From the NCBI RefSeq assembly GCF_010669145.1, contig NZ_CP048632.1, positions 2,934,501 through 2,998,500 on the forward strand: a DNA stretch of 64,000 nt, given 5' to 3'. The DNA comes from Rhizobium oryzihabitans (GTDB taxonomy: Bacteria; Pseudomonadota; Alphaproteobacteria; Rhizobiales; Rhizobiaceae). The notes under the pieces were generated by a model. It was not told where the DNA came from. It saw only the letters and a program-made list of their open reading frames with translations, and made no database searches. How positions within the stretch are numbered: the first letter of the stretch is position 1; each line of letters starts with the position of its first letter. Position numbers and translations under genes: made by a program. Below are positions 17,251 to 26,449 of the stretch, piece after piece.

Positions 17251-18733
17251 TGCGGCGGCGTTGCCCCATGTGCAGGCAAGCGAGCAGCGCCAGTGGATGA
17301 CACTTGCGCTTGCGGCAATCGTGCTTGTGACGCTGCTGCGCATCCTTGGGCTTGCCTTCAACCGAACCGATCTTTTCGTCGATGAGGCGCAATATTGGCT
17401 ATGGGGCCGGGAGATGGCCTTCGGCGCCTATTCCAAACCGCCGCTGATCGGCTGGCTCATTCGCGCCGCCAGCATTCTGGGCGGCGGCGAGGGCACCTTT
17501 CAGGTGCGGCTGGCAGCACCCGTGGTGCATGGCGCAGCAGCGGTGGCGATCCTTGCTCTCGGGCGCATGATCTATGATAGCAGGCTCGCCGCACTGGCCG
17601 CCGTCATCTATCTGACGTTGCCGGCCGTGTCGCTTGGGAGCCTGCTGATCTCCACCGATACGCCGATGATGATGTTCATCGCGCTCTCGATGATCTCAGT
17701 GCGCAAGCTGGCGCTTGCACGCGCCGAAGGCAAGGCGGCGGTGCTATGGAGCGTTGCGCTCGGTCTCTGTTTCGGCCTCGGGCTGATGTCGAAATATGCG
17801 ATGATCTATTTTCTGCCCTGCTTCATCGCCGCCGGCTGGCTTTGCGTCGGCTGGCGCATCCGCCTGCATGACGCCGCGATCGCCCTCGTGGTCTGTGCCG
17901 CCGTCATTGCTCCCAATCTGTGGTGGAACGCGGCGCATGATTTCATGACGGCCCGGCACACGGCCGATAATGCGAATTGGCATGGTGTCCAGCTGAAAAT
18001 CGGTCCGGCGCTCGAGTTTTTCTTCTCGCAGGCGGGCGTTGTCGGGCCTTTCGTTTTTGTCGCCATGATCATCGCGACGTTCCGTGCGAAAACCGCCGAA
18101 GCCCGGGCTCTGGTCGCGCTGTCGGTACCGATCGTGCTGCTGATCACGGCGCAGGGGCTGATGTCGCGGGCACTCGCCAATTGGGCGGTGGGAGCCTATG
18201 CGGCGGGCGTGCTTCTGGCGGTGCCGGTGCTGGCATCCCGGCGCTGGCTCACCGTTTCCACCCTTGTGCTCGGCGGCATCGTTGCCATCGCCCTGCCCAT
18301 GATGACGATTGCCGGAACGGAACTGCGTCTGCCGAGCGGCGAGTTGGCGATGAAGCGTTATCTTGGCCGCTCGGAGCTGGTGTCGACAGGCTTTGCGCGG
18401 GCGCAGGAAGCCGGTGCAGATGCCATCGTCGCTTCCGATCGTTCCATTCTGGCCGAGCTTTTTTATCAGCTGCGCGACGAGAAGCAGGTCTTGCTTCGGG
18501 CGCTGCCGGAAACCGGTGTTCCTTCCAGCCACTATGCGCTTCTTTATCCGCTCAAATCAGGCGAGGCGAAAAACCCGGTGTATCTGGCAATTGCGGATGC
18601 CCTGCCGTCCTGCCTTGCCGGCGAAACGCCGCTTTCCCGCTGGGTCGCCGGGCCGGGCTTTCTGGAGGGCAGGGAAATCGGGATCTGGCGCCTGCCGCCG
18701 CAATGCATTCCGGGGGTCGCCAATGGACAATGA
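17225..18733 (+). CDS. ArnT-like family 39/83 glycosyltransferase, integral membrane
   Basis: A 502-residue protein with about 10-11 TM helices in the N-terminal two thirds. VDEAQYWLWGRE (near residue 50) contains the Asp-Glu pair of PMT/ArnT transferases, and YSKPPLIGWLI is typical of ArnT-like enzymes. These use a polyprenyl-phosphate sugar to glycosylate lipid A, LPS core or protein on the periplasmic side. It overlaps the LAB_N gene by 26 bases, supporting a donor-synthesis plus transfer unit. By analogy with RgtA-D it could add galacturonic acid to LPS, but the sugar and acceptor cannot be read from the sequence. Confidence 0.87.
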   Translation: MQNAASMHDAAALPHVQASEQRQWMTLALAAIVLVTLLRILGLAFNRTDLFVDEAQYWLWGREMAFGAYSKPPLIGWLIRAASILGGGEGTFQVRLAAPVVHGAAAVAILALGRMIYDSRLAALAAVIYLTLPAVSLGSLLISTDTPMMMFIALSMISVRKLALARAEGKAAVLWSVALGLCFGLGLMSKYAMIYFLPCFIAAGWLCVGWRIRLHDAAIALVVCAAVIAPNLWWNAAHDFMTARHTADNANWHGVQLKIGPALEFFFSQAGVVGPFVFVAMIIATFRAKTAEARALVALSVPIVLLITAQGLMSRALANWAVGAYAAGVLLAVPVLASRRWLTVSTLVLGGIVAIALPMMTIAGTELRLPSGELAMKRYLGRSELVSTGFARAQEAGADAIVASDRSILAELFYQLRDEKQVLLRALPETGVPSSHYALLYPLKSGEAKNPVYLAIADALPSCLAGETPLSRWVAGPGFLEGREIGIWRLPPQCIPGVANGQ

Positions 18734-19571
18734 TCTTGCGCATATGCGGATCACGATCTGGGTGACATTCGCCACATTGGCGCTCGTCATCCTGTTTGCG
18801 ACCTTCCCCTCCGTCGATCTCTGGGTTTCCTCGCTGTTCTTTTCCCCCGAGGGGCGTTTGTGGTCGGGCCGGGAGCCGCTTCCCGAATGGCTGCGCGACA
18901 CATTGCGCGAGTTGACGGAACTGGCCACTCTGCTTGCCTTCATCGTCTTTATCGGCAACATCTGGCTGGGCTCCTTGCAGCGCACGGGCTGGCGCGTCTG
19001 GGCGTTCCTCTGCGGGCCTGTGGTTCTCTGCGCCGGACTGCTGGTGAACGGGGTGTTGAAAGCCAATATCGGCCGCGCGAGGCCATTCAGCGTCAGCGAT
19101 TTCGGCGGGCAGCAGCTTTTCACGCCGCCTTTCCAGTTCAGCACGCAGTGTTATTCGAACTGTTCGTTTTCTTCAGGCGAAACCGCGCTCATCGCGAGTT
19201 TTTTCCTGCCGCTCTGCGTGCTTCTCTGGCACCGCCTGCAATGGCGCGGGCGTGTCGTCATGGGCGGTAGCGCTGCTGGCGCCATCATCCTCATGTCCGG
19301 CTTGCGTATCGCGGCCGGCGGGCATTTCCTCAGCGATGTGGTAATGTCGGTTCTGTTTTCCGCCCTGACGACGCTGTTTCTTTACAAGGCGCTGGCGATC
19401 TCCCGTCACCGCCAGGTGTTTACCGGCGATGCGGTCACGGCCGATGCGATCAGCCTGTGGCGCAATGGCAGCCATGCCGTGCGTGCCCGCGCCCGGCGCT
19501 GGTGGCCGAAAATCAAGGCTGCCGCCACACGCCTGCAACGGCCACCGGATGCGGGTACGGCATCGTCCTGA
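18723..19571 (+). CDS. PAP2-family phosphatase (LpxE/LpxF-like), variant motif 2
   Basis: A 282-residue membrane phosphatase with about six TM helices. PAP2 motif 1 is intact as KANIGRARP and motif 3 as RIAAGGHFLSD. Motif 2 reads SFSSGET in place of the usual PSGH, so the His is replaced by Glu, a form I associate with rhizobial LpxF-like lipid A phosphatases. It starts at ATG 18723, 11 bases before the upstream stop. In this operon it may dephosphorylate lipid A or recycle the polyprenyl phosphate carrier. A charged C-terminal tail (about 230-282) is unusual. Confidence 0.85.
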   Translation: MDNDLAHMRITIWVTFATLALVILFATFPSVDLWVSSLFFSPEGRLWSGREPLPEWLRDTLRELTELATLLAFIVFIGNIWLGSLQRTGWRVWAFLCGPVVLCAGLLVNGVLKANIGRARPFSVSDFGGQQLFTPPFQFSTQCYSNCSFSSGETALIASFFLPLCVLLWHRLQWRGRVVMGGSAAGAIILMSGLRIAAGGHFLSDVVMSVLFSALTTLFLYKALAISRHRQVFTGDAVTADAISLWRNGSHAVRARARRWWPKIKAAATRLQRPPDAGTASS

Positions 19572-19642
19572 GCGGTGCGTAATGAATTGTGCGATCTCTG
19601 CGGGGGCCGAGATTGCTGGTAAAGTTGGTAGGCTCTCTTCTC

Positions 19643-19757
19643 GTCACGCCGGTCTTGAACCGGCATTTAGCCATGGCGTGTCTGAGCCGCGAGAAACCAG
19701 TCTTTTGCGATCAAGGACTTGATCGCGCTGAACCCCGGATTAAATCCGGGGTGACGG
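19643..19757. repeat. RIME-like intergenic palindrome, copy 3
   Basis: Starts CGTCACGCCGGTCTTGAACC and ends CCGGGGTGACG, with imperfect arms. The internal segment AGTCTTTTGCGATCAAGGAC is identical to one in the 59971-60080 copy, so these two form a subfamily distinct from copies 2 and 5. It separates the PAP2 and prs genes, which converge. Confidence 0.8.
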
Positions 19758-19800
19758 TGCGGATGCAGTGATTTTGCAGATGCGCGAGAGAAACGCTGCT

Positions 19801-20733
19801 TCAGTCGAACAGGCCGGAAACGGACTGTTCCTGCGCGGTACGGTTGATCGCTTCGCCGAGCAGACCTGCGGTGCTGACCACGCGGATATTATGCGCGGAC
19901 TGGACGGCAGTGGTGGGCTGGATGCTGTCGGTGATGACGAGTTCGCGCAGCTTCGAGGAGGCCACGCGGGCAACTGCGCCGCCGGAAAGCACGCCGTGGG
20001 TGATGTAGGCGGTGACGCTGGTGGCGCCCTTCTTGAGAAGTGCTTCCGCCGCATTGCAGAGCGTACCGCCGGAATCGACGATGTCGTCGATGAGAATGCA
20101 ATCCTTGCCGGAAACGTCGCCGATGACGTTCATGACTTCGGATTCGCCCGGACGGTCACGGCGCTTGTCGACGATGGCCAGCAGACAGTCGAGGCGCTTG
20201 GCCAGCGCACGGGCGCGGACAACGCCGCCGACATCGGGTGAAACGACCATGACGTTGTTGGTGTCGTAGTGGTCCTTCACATCGCGGGCCAGGATGGGCG
20301 CTGCGAAGAGGTTGTCGGTGGGGATATCGAAGAAACCCTGAATCTGGCCGGCATGGAGATCAAGGGTGAGAACGCGGTCGGCACCGGCTTCGGTAATCAG
20401 ATTGGCAACGAGTTTGGCGGAAATCGGTGTGCGGGGGCCGGCCTTGCGGTCCTGGCGGGCGTATCCGAAATAGGGAAGCACCGCCGTGATGCGCTTTGCC
20501 GAGGAGCGGCGCATGGCATCGATCATGATGAGCAGTTCCATCAGATGATCGTTTGCCGGAAACGATGTGGACTGGACGAGAAAAACGTCCTCGCCGCGCA
20601 CGTTTTCACTGATTTCTACGAAAATTTCCTGGTCAGCAAACCGCTTTACGGTGGCATTTCCCAAGGGAACGTTGAGATACTTGCAGATCGCTTCGGCAAG
20701 GTGCCGGTTCGAATTGCCTGCGAAAACCTTCAT
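19801..20733 (-). CDS. prs: Ribose-phosphate pyrophosphokinase
   Basis: Makes PRPP from ribose 5-phosphate and ATP for nucleotide, His and Trp synthesis. At 310 residues it is full length. It shows [12 protein letters not shown] at the start, [21 protein letters not shown], the [11 protein letters not shown] loop and the PRPP-binding loop [11 protein letters not shown] chose the ATG at 20733 because the family begins MKVFAGN; the in-frame codons to 20793 are not conserved. It has about 220 bases of promoter space upstream. Confidence 0.97.
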   Translation of the reverse strand: MKVFAGNSNRHLAEAICKYLNVPLGNATVKRFADQEIFVEISENVRGEDVFLVQSTSFPANDHLMELLIMIDAMRRSSAKRITAVLPYFGYARQDRKAGPRTPISAKLVANLITEAGADRVLTLDLHAGQIQGFFDIPTDNLFAAPILARDVKDHYDTNNVMVVSPDVGGVVRARALAKRLDCLLAIVDKRRDRPGESEVMNVIGDVSGKDCILIDDIVDSGGTLCNAAEALLKKGATSVTAYITHGVLSGGAVARVASSKLRELVITDSIQPTTAVQSAHNIRVVSTAGLLGEAINRTAQEQSVSGLFD

Positions 20734-20953
20734 TGCGGCCGCCTGTTTCCATGCCATCGCCTTGCGCCACGGAAAAGTGTTTGCCGTAACCAAGCGTCGT
20801 TCAAGGGGAGGAACATCCGGCCGAAAAGCCTTTGCCGGATACGCCTTGTTGCCATGCGCGCCTTAATAGCGCTGTTGCTTCCGATTGCAAGAGGACTCCG
20901 CGCTTTCGCAATGATTTTCGTGAAATCTCTGTGACTTCTCCCGTCGTTTCACC

Positions 20954-21703
20954 TCATCCGCGTTGAGACTGCTTCCATGACGTATAGTCGTTGAGTGTTT
21001 TTGCCGCGATATCCTGCATGACCCTGTCGGTCACGGCGGCCCATGGATCGCTGCCTTTGGCTGCTACCGTTTCCTGCCCCTGCAGGCGGTGAAGCCTGAC
21101 ACCATTGGCATCCAGCACATCCCAGACATAGATGACATTGACCTTGCTGCCATCGGCGAAGGCGGAGAAATATCCCTTCAGAATGTTTTCAGCCGAATTG
21201 TCGTTTGAAGCGCGGATGGTCAGCCCCTTTGCCCGTGCCTCGGCGCCCAGCTGGCGCGAAAGCGGCGTGACGGCCTGAACGGGCGCGCCGATGATCGGCA
21301 GGAAGCGGATGGTGTTGCCGGAAGTGGCGGGGGCAAGAGCCGCCGTCTGCTGTGCCGGCTGTGGCTGGCTGGCAGGCAGGGATTGGGCGGGTGGCTGGCC
21401 TTGGCCGAGAGGCTCGCCATATTGGTTGCCGTTGGAAAGCGCCTGTGCCTGCGCCTGCAGGGAGTTCTGCGGCGCATAAGCAGGCACGGACGAGGCTGTT
21501 GCCGGAGCGCCCACAGGCGCGCGGTCGGCGGCGGCGGCCATCTGGTCGAGATCGCCCTGCGTCACCGGGCTCGATTGTGAGCCATTGTGGCCGACATCCA
21601 CCTGCGGCGTCAGCGCTTCAGTCGTGTTACAGGCCGACAGGGCCAGCACCAGCGCCGGAACGACGAGGGCTGGAAAAAAGGGGGTGAGCCCTGTCCGGCT
21701 CAT
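20954..21703 (-). CDS. Putative lipoprotein with Pro/Gln/Ala-rich linker
   Basis: A 249-residue exported protein. The lipobox LSAC places the lipidated Cys at residue 25 after a hydrophobic signal helix. A low-complexity Pro/Gln/Ala linker (about 45-125) leads to a globular C-terminal half (about 128-245) with VNVIYVWDVLDANGVRLHRL. I do not recognise a characterised family, but similar conserved rhizobial lipoproteins exist. GAGGGAACGTCGC precedes the ATG. It stands alone between prs and the M24 operon. Confidence 0.75.
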   Translation of the reverse strand: MSRTGLTPFFPALVVPALVLALSACNTTEALTPQVDVGHNGSQSSPVTQGDLDQMAAAADRAPVGAPATASSVPAYAPQNSLQAQAQALSNGNQYGEPLGQGQPPAQSLPASQPQPAQQTAALAPATSGNTIRFLPIIGAPVQAVTPLSRQLGAEARAKGLTIRASNDNSAENILKGYFSAFADGSKVNVIYVWDVLDANGVRLHRLQGQETVAAKGSDPWAAVTDRVMQDIAAKTLNDYTSWKQSQRG

Positions 21704-21793
21704 GCGACGTTCCCTCTCATGTTCCGCTCCTTCTTGCCCAAGGTGGCGGCAATGTAGGGCCGGTTTTCCCGCTCTGTCAAACCCGGTGGCAAT

Positions 21794-22945
21794 TTAAGCT
21801 GTGAGAAGATCGAGGCTATGACGCGAGAGCGGCTCCGGAGCGCCGTCCGTTGTCAGATAGGTCTGGCCGAGCGTCATGGCGGTGCCTGAATCGGAATCCA
21901 TCACGATCATGTGCACGAACAGCGTCATGTCGCTGGTTATCTCCTGCGGATTACCGGCGTGGAACATCTGGTGCTCCATCCAGGACGGGGAAAAACGTGC
22001 GCCAAGCGAATAACCGCAGGAATTCAGCCGGTGGCGGGTCAGCCCGCGTTCATCCATGACACGGGCATGCACGTCGAAGACGTCGCCGAAGGTCTTGCCC
22101 GGCTGCAATACGTCCTCGATGGCGGTGAGGTTTTGCAGGCAGGCGCTGTAAAGCTCCTTCTGCCGGAAATCCTGTTCGCCGATCACCACGGTGCGCATCA
22201 TGGCGGCATGGTAATGGGCGCTTACACCCGCCCATTCCAGCGTCAGCTGATCCTTGTCGTCGAGCCTGCGTCGTCCGGCCTTGTAACGGCACAGCAGCGC
22301 GTCGGCCCCGGAGCCGATGATGAATTCATTGGCGGGATAATCGCCGCCGCCCGCCAGAACCGCGCCCTGCATCGCTGCAAGGATAGCGGCCTCATCCGCA
22401 CCCGGCTTGATGAGTTCCAGCGCCGCATCCAGTGCCTCATCGGCCAATTGGCCGGCTCTCCTGGCATGGGCGATCTCGGCGGGGCTTTTAACCAGCCGAA
22501 GCGTGCTGACCAGATAGGAGGCGTCGATCATCTGGCAGAAGCTGGCAAGCTGGTTGTCCAGCAGGCGGGCGACGCGCCCGGTCATGCCGTGGGTGTCGTA
22601 TTCCACGCCGATCTTGGCACCTAGCAGGTCAAGATCGCTCAGGAGGTTTTTGAGATCGAGCGTGGGATCGGCATTGGGCCGGTCGACCCAGACGAGAATA
22701 TTTTCGATGGTAGATGTATTGCGCGCCTGGCGCAGATCCGCCGAACGGGTCAGAAGCGTCATCGAACCGTCCGACTTGACCACCAGCGTCTGGAAGAAGC
22801 AGTAGCCGAAAGTGTCGTAACCGGTCAGCCAGTACATGCTTTCCTGTGCGAAAAGCAGCACGGCGTCCAGCTTCTCCTCCGCCATCTTCGCAATCAGCCG
22901 TTCGCGGCGGGCATCGAATTCCGAGAGCTCGAAGTGCAGGGCCAT
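21794..22945 (-). CDS. M24 (Xaa-Pro aminopeptidase/creatinase) family protein without standard metal ligands
   Basis: A 383-residue pita-bread-fold protein with a creatinase-type N-domain (about 10-145) and a C-domain (about 160-380). The segment aligned with the metal-binding VDxG...SDxTRT of aminopeptidases reads LEWAGVSAHYHAAMMRT. The first Asp is Glu and the second is Ala, so a dinuclear metal site is unlikely. It may be a metal-independent hydrolase like creatinase or ectoine hydrolase, or inactive as a peptidase. It abuts pgeF directly (stop next to start), the last gene of the lgt-methyltransferase-pgeF-M24 run. Confidence 0.85.
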   Translation of the reverse strand: MALHFELSEFDARRERLIAKMAEEKLDAVLLFAQESMYWLTGYDTFGYCFFQTLVVKSDGSMTLLTRSADLRQARNTSTIENILVWVDRPNADPTLDLKNLLSDLDLLGAKIGVEYDTHGMTGRVARLLDNQLASFCQMIDASYLVSTLRLVKSPAEIAHARRAGQLADEALDAALELIKPGADEAAILAAMQGAVLAGGGDYPANEFIIGSGADALLCRYKAGRRRLDDKDQLTLEWAGVSAHYHAAMMRTVVIGEQDFRQKELYSACLQNLTAIEDVLQPGKTFGDVFDVHARVMDERGLTRHRLNSCGYSLGARFSPSWMEHQMFHAGNPQEITSDMTLFVHMIVMDSDSGTAMTLGQTYLTTDGAPEPLSRHSLDLLTA

Positions 22946-23740
22946 TTAGTCCTCCAGAATTGCGATTGCGGAAATCTGCCGCCCGTAATCGGGCTCGGCC
23001 CGGTGGGTCGTGCGGCGGTAGGAATAGAAACGGTCTTCATCTGGATAAGTGCAGAGGCCGAGATTTTCCGCCCGCACACCCGTCTTGACCAGACGGTCAA
23101 TTGTAAACTGCTTGAGGTCGAACAGTGCGTGGCCGTCTTTTTCCGAGGCGGTGAAGTAGGCAGCATAGGCGGGATCGAAATCGGTGAAGCGGGCCATATA
23201 TTCCGGTCCGACCTCGTAATTGGCTTGGCTGATGGAAGGACCCAGCGATGCGGCGATGCGGTCGCGGTTGGCGCCCAGTTTTACCATGGTCTCGATGGTG
23301 TTTTCGAGCACGCCGAAGAGGGCGCCCTTCCAGCCGGCATGGGCGGCGCCCACGACGCCGGCTTCCGCATCGGCAAAGAGGATCGGGCCACAATCGGCGC
23401 TCAGCACGCCGAGTACGAAGCCCGGCGTCGACGTCACCATCGCATCGGCCTGCGGGCGGCTGCCGTCATAGCTTTCATCGACCACCAGGACATCCGGGGA
23501 ATGGACCTGATGCACGGTCGCGAGACGTTCCGGGGACAGGCCGAACCATTGCGTGACGCGCCGGCGGTTTTCCTGCACCAGCTCCGGCTCGTCATGGGAG
23601 CCGAGGCCGACATTGAGACCCTGATAGAGACCTTCCGAGACGCCGCCCTGCCGGGTGAAAAAACCGTGACGGACGCGGTTTTCGCTGAAGGCGGCGAGCA
23701 GGGGGCTCTGGATCGGGAGCGGCAAGGTGTCGTTCTGCAT
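22946..23740 (-). CDS. pgeF: Peptidoglycan editing factor PgeF (DUF152, multicopper polyphenol oxidase fold)
   Basis: A 264-residue YfiH/PgeF-family protein that prevents mis-incorporation of Ser in place of Ala in the peptidoglycan stem. The HGFFTRQGGVSEGLY start region, HQVHSPDV, and the zinc/catalytic residues in LSADCGPIL and GAAHAGWKG are visible, as is the terminal RFYSYRRT. I chose the ATG at 23740 (MQNDTLP); in-frame codons to 23791 overlap the preceding gene's tail. It lies in a conserved rhizobial order behind the methyltransferase gene. Confidence 0.93.
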   Translation of the reverse strand: MQNDTLPLPIQSPLLAAFSENRVRHGFFTRQGGVSEGLYQGLNVGLGSHDEPELVQENRRRVTQWFGLSPERLATVHQVHSPDVLVVDESYDGSRPQADAMVTSTPGFVLGVLSADCGPILFADAEAGVVGAAHAGWKGALFGVLENTIETMVKLGANRDRIAASLGPSISQANYEVGPEYMARFTDFDPAYAAYFTASEKDGHALFDLKQFTIDRLVKTGVRAENLGLCTYPDEDRFYSYRRTTHRAEPDYGRQISAIAILED

Positions 23741-23787
23741 GATGCGGGAGTTCCTTGGAGAATATCGCCGTTGGCCAGTGGGATGGG

Positions 23788-24990
23788 TCAAGCGAGATGT
23801 TTCCTGTTGCCGCTTCGTTGCGCGGCGCGTGTGATGCAGTGTGCCTGCTTCGTGTGTCGCGGCGATGTTGGCCCAGAGGTTATTGCGCTGTCAATCCACC
23901 GCGCGAAACGGCAGGAGATGGAGCGCGGGACTTGAAACGGCGATGACCTTGAAAAGTTCCCCATCTTGCCGGCGCCTTCTCCGGCGAGACGGTTTACGGC
24001 TTCAGCGATTTCAAGAGTCTGGTCGGGCGTCGCCTTTGCGGCAAGCGCCGCTGCCCGCTCCTTGAGGCCGAGTCCATAAAGAAAGTCGCCCTGTCTCAAG
24101 GTGCCATTGACATGCACACCGGTTGCCTCGGCAGTTCTGACGAGGCTTTCGAAATCGACATGGCTGGTGAGATCCGCTTGCCCCGGATGGGCAAGTGGCG
24201 GATCAAAGGCATGGTCGCGCATGGCCTGCAATGTGTTACCAAATCCGGCGACCAGATGGCCGTAATCGATGGCGAGCGCCGTGCCGCCATGGATCGACAG
24301 GCGCTGGCAGATCGCCGTCATGACGGCTTCGCGGGCGGGAGAGATTTCGAATATGGTACCGACCGGCTGCCGTTCGGGCAGAGGCGGCAGCAGCGTCGGA
24401 TCGATGCCGGCGAGGCCTGTCGAGAAGACGAGTTCGTCATTAACATCGAGGCTGACGATGCGTTCGCGAAAACCCTGCGGCGTCCTGACGAATTGCCGGA
24501 TGGGTATGGCGTCGAAAAGCTCGTTGGCGACAACGAGCAGGAAGCCTTCCGGCACATCGTCGAAGCTTTCATACCATGTCAGCCGGTCGGCGTGGGCGGT
24601 AAGCGTTTCCTTCTGGATGGCGGAAAGGCGAGGGCTGGTCTCCACCAGATGCACCTGCATCGTCTCGTAAAGCGGCGGTGCTATGCGGCGGATGACGCGC
24701 AGCATGTCGGACATCATCGTGCCGCGACCGGGGCCGATTTCCACCAGTTGGGCCTCTGCGGGCGCACCATGCCGCTGCCAGGCATGAACCACGAAAACGC
24801 CGAGCATCTCGCCAAAAAGCTGGCTGACCTCCGGCGCGGTGATGAAATCACCTGAGCGCCCGAAGGGTTCGCGGCTCTTGTAATAACCGTGTTCGGGATC
24901 AGCGAGGCAAAGCGAGAAGTAATCGGTGACGCTGAGCGGACCGTTGAGCCGGATAAGGGATTTGATACGTTGCGCAAGCGGTGTCGTCAT
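23788..24990 (-). CDS. NDUFAF7/MidA-type SAM-dependent methyltransferase with C-terminal frameshift
   Basis: A class I methyltransferase of the COG1565/NDUFAF7 family, whose mitochondrial member methylates a complex I subunit. VEIGPGRGTMMSDMLR is the SAM-binding loop, and ANELFDAIPIRQF and TSHVDFESL are family motifs. The frame reads normally to about residue 342 (GKMG) and then leaves the family sequence. Restoring one G at the C4 run 23959-23962 (plus strand) gives GELFKVIAVSSPALHLLPF and a stop at 23891, a 366-residue protein. As printed, 400 residues end at 23788 with an alien tail. This looks like a base-call deletion. It follows lgt by 15 bases. Confidence 0.88.
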   Translation of the reverse strand: MTTPLAQRIKSLIRLNGPLSVTDYFSLCLADPEHGYYKSREPFGRSGDFITAPEVSQLFGEMLGVFVVHAWQRHGAPAEAQLVEIGPGRGTMMSDMLRVIRRIAPPLYETMQVHLVETSPRLSAIQKETLTAHADRLTWYESFDDVPEGFLLVVANELFDAIPIRQFVRTPQGFRERIVSLDVNDELVFSTGLAGIDPTLLPPLPERQPVGTIFEISPAREAVMTAICQRLSIHGGTALAIDYGHLVAGFGNTLQAMRDHAFDPPLAHPGQADLTSHVDFESLVRTAEATGVHVNGTLRQGDFLYGLGLKERAAALAAKATPDQTLEIAEAVNRLAGEGAGKMGNFSRSSPFQVPRSISCRFARWIDSAITSGPTSPRHTKQAHCITRAAQRSGNRKHLA

Positions 24991-25005
24991 GGCAGGCCAT
25001 ACCGC

Positions 25006-25848
25006 TTAGGCGCTTTTTGTCGCGCGGCGCGCACGCAGGACTGCCCAGAGGCCCAGAAGGAACATCGGCGTGGAAAGCACCATGCCCATGGTCAGCCAGT
25101 TGCCGGCCAGATAACCGATCTGGGCATCCGGCTCGCGGAAGAATTCCACGAAGATGCGCGACAGCGCGTAACCGCAGACGAAGATGCCGGTGACGATGCC
25201 GGGTGTCTTCAGCGCCCTGAAGGCGTAGATGGCGATTGCCAGAATGACGACAAGCACGAGGCCTTCGAGGGCGGCTTCGTAAAGCTGGCTCGGGTGCCGG
25301 GCAAACGGGCCACCGGTCGGGAATACGACCGCCCACGGAACGTCGGCGATGCGGCCCCACAATTCGCCATTGATGAAATTCGCGATGCGGCCGAACAGCA
25401 GGCCGATGGGCGCGACGGCGGCGATGACGTCGAACATGCTCCAGACCGGGATGCCGTTCCTGCGGGCAAAGAGGATCATGGCGATGGTCGTGCCGATGAG
25501 GCCGCCATGGAACGACATGCCGCCGTTCCATATCTCCAGCGCCCTTATGGGATTGGCGGCGACGGCGCCAAGATCGTAAAACAGGATATAGCCGATGCGC
25601 CCGCCGAGCACGATGCCGCCGGCTGCCCACAGGATGAAGTCGTCAAGATGCTGCGCGGAGATGGGCGAGGTATCATTTGGCCAGAGGCGATCCGTACGGG
25701 CAAGGCGGCGGGCATAAAACCAGCCGAGCATGATGCCGGCGACATAGGCAATGCCATACCAATGGATCGCCAGAGGCCCGATGGAGAGGGCGACCGGGTC
25801 GATATTGGGAAATGGCATGATGGCAAGTTGGGTGGGAGCGGCTATCAA
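25006..25848 (-). CDS. lgt: Prolipoprotein diacylglyceryl transferase
   Basis: Transfers diacylglycerol to the lipobox Cys, the first step of lipoprotein maturation, in the inner membrane. Seven TM segments are predicted. The [14 protein letters not shown] signature and the HGGLIG and RYPSQLYEA-like RHPSQLYEA motifs are present. At 280 residues from TTG 25848 it matches the length of rhizobial Lgt proteins, which have about ten residues before [11 protein letters not shown] 25818 would give a shorter 270-residue form. CGGAATATACGGA precedes the TTG. It is the first gene of the lgt-methyltransferase-pgeF-M24 operon and is divergent from ubiK. Confidence 0.95.
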   Translation of the reverse strand: MIAAPTQLAIMPFPNIDPVALSIGPLAIHWYGIAYVAGIMLGWFYARRLARTDRLWPNDTSPISAQHLDDFILWAAGGIVLGGRIGYILFYDLGAVAANPIRALEIWNGGMSFHGGLIGTTIAMILFARRNGIPVWSMFDVIAAVAPIGLLFGRIANFINGELWGRIADVPWAVVFPTGGPFARHPSQLYEAALEGLVLVVILAIAIYAFRALKTPGIVTGIFVCGYALSRIFVEFFREPDAQIGYLAGNWLTMGMVLSTPMFLLGLWAVLRARRATKSA

Positions 25849-26127
25849 TCCGTATATTCCGTCATCGTTGCTGGGCGGACAACAGAATGATCCATTGCCT
25901 CAAGGGGCCGGGCGATGATGCTCACCGGTCTCCCTGACGCCAAGGAAAATGGCGATTGCCGAGGCGGTGGTCAAGGCTAATCTTCGTGAGCGGATTGCAA
26001 TGCCCGAGCCCCTGCCGAAAGGCCGTCATTTTTCGATTTCGCTTGCAAGGCGGCTGTCGAGTGCCTACCTGAAAGGCATCAACAGCGGGGAGCGGAATGC
26101 TCCCTGAACCGACGAAGGAACAGCGCC

Positions 26128-26391
26128 ATGAGCACGACAGGCACCAATCGTTTTCTGGATGAATTCGCAAAGCTGATGACCGATGCGGCAGGCGCGGCGC
26201 AGGGCGTGCGCAAGGAAGCGGAGGCCGCCTTCCATGCGCAGGCAGACCGCTGGCTGAACAGTCTGGATGTGGTGCGGCGCGAGGAATTCGACGCGGTGCG
26301 CGAAATGGCCATCAAGGCGCGTGACGAAAACGACGCGCTGCGTGCGCGCATCGAGGCTCTGGAAGCAAAGCTTTCTGCCACTAACGACTGA
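26128..26391 (+). CDS. ubiK: UbiK-family accessory factor (BMFP)
   Basis: An 87-residue coiled-coil protein of the YqiC/UbiK (BMFP) family, an assembly factor for aerobic ubiquinone synthesis that also promotes membrane fusion in vitro. The N-terminal amphipathic part FLDEFAKLMTDAAGAAQGVRKE and the heptad-rich C-terminus ENDALRARIEALEAKL are typical. It is divergent from lgt, monocistronic, and followed by a terminator. Confidence 0.85.
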   Translation: MSTTGTNRFLDEFAKLMTDAAGAAQGVRKEAEAAFHAQADRWLNSLDVVRREEFDAVREMAIKARDENDALRARIEALEAKLSATND

Positions 26392-26416
26392 TTTTTTAAG
26401 CGCGTTTTCCTGATGG

Positions 26417-26449
26417 GTCCCGGATCGCCTGCGATTCCGGGACTTTTTG
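26417..26449 (+). terminator. Terminator of ubiK
   Basis: Stem GTCCCGG/CCGGGAC with an inner ATCGC/GCGAT extension, then TTTTT. The following stretch 26450-26824 has no gene that I can support. It must hold the promoter of the ybjN-proC-csaA unit. Confidence 0.85.
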
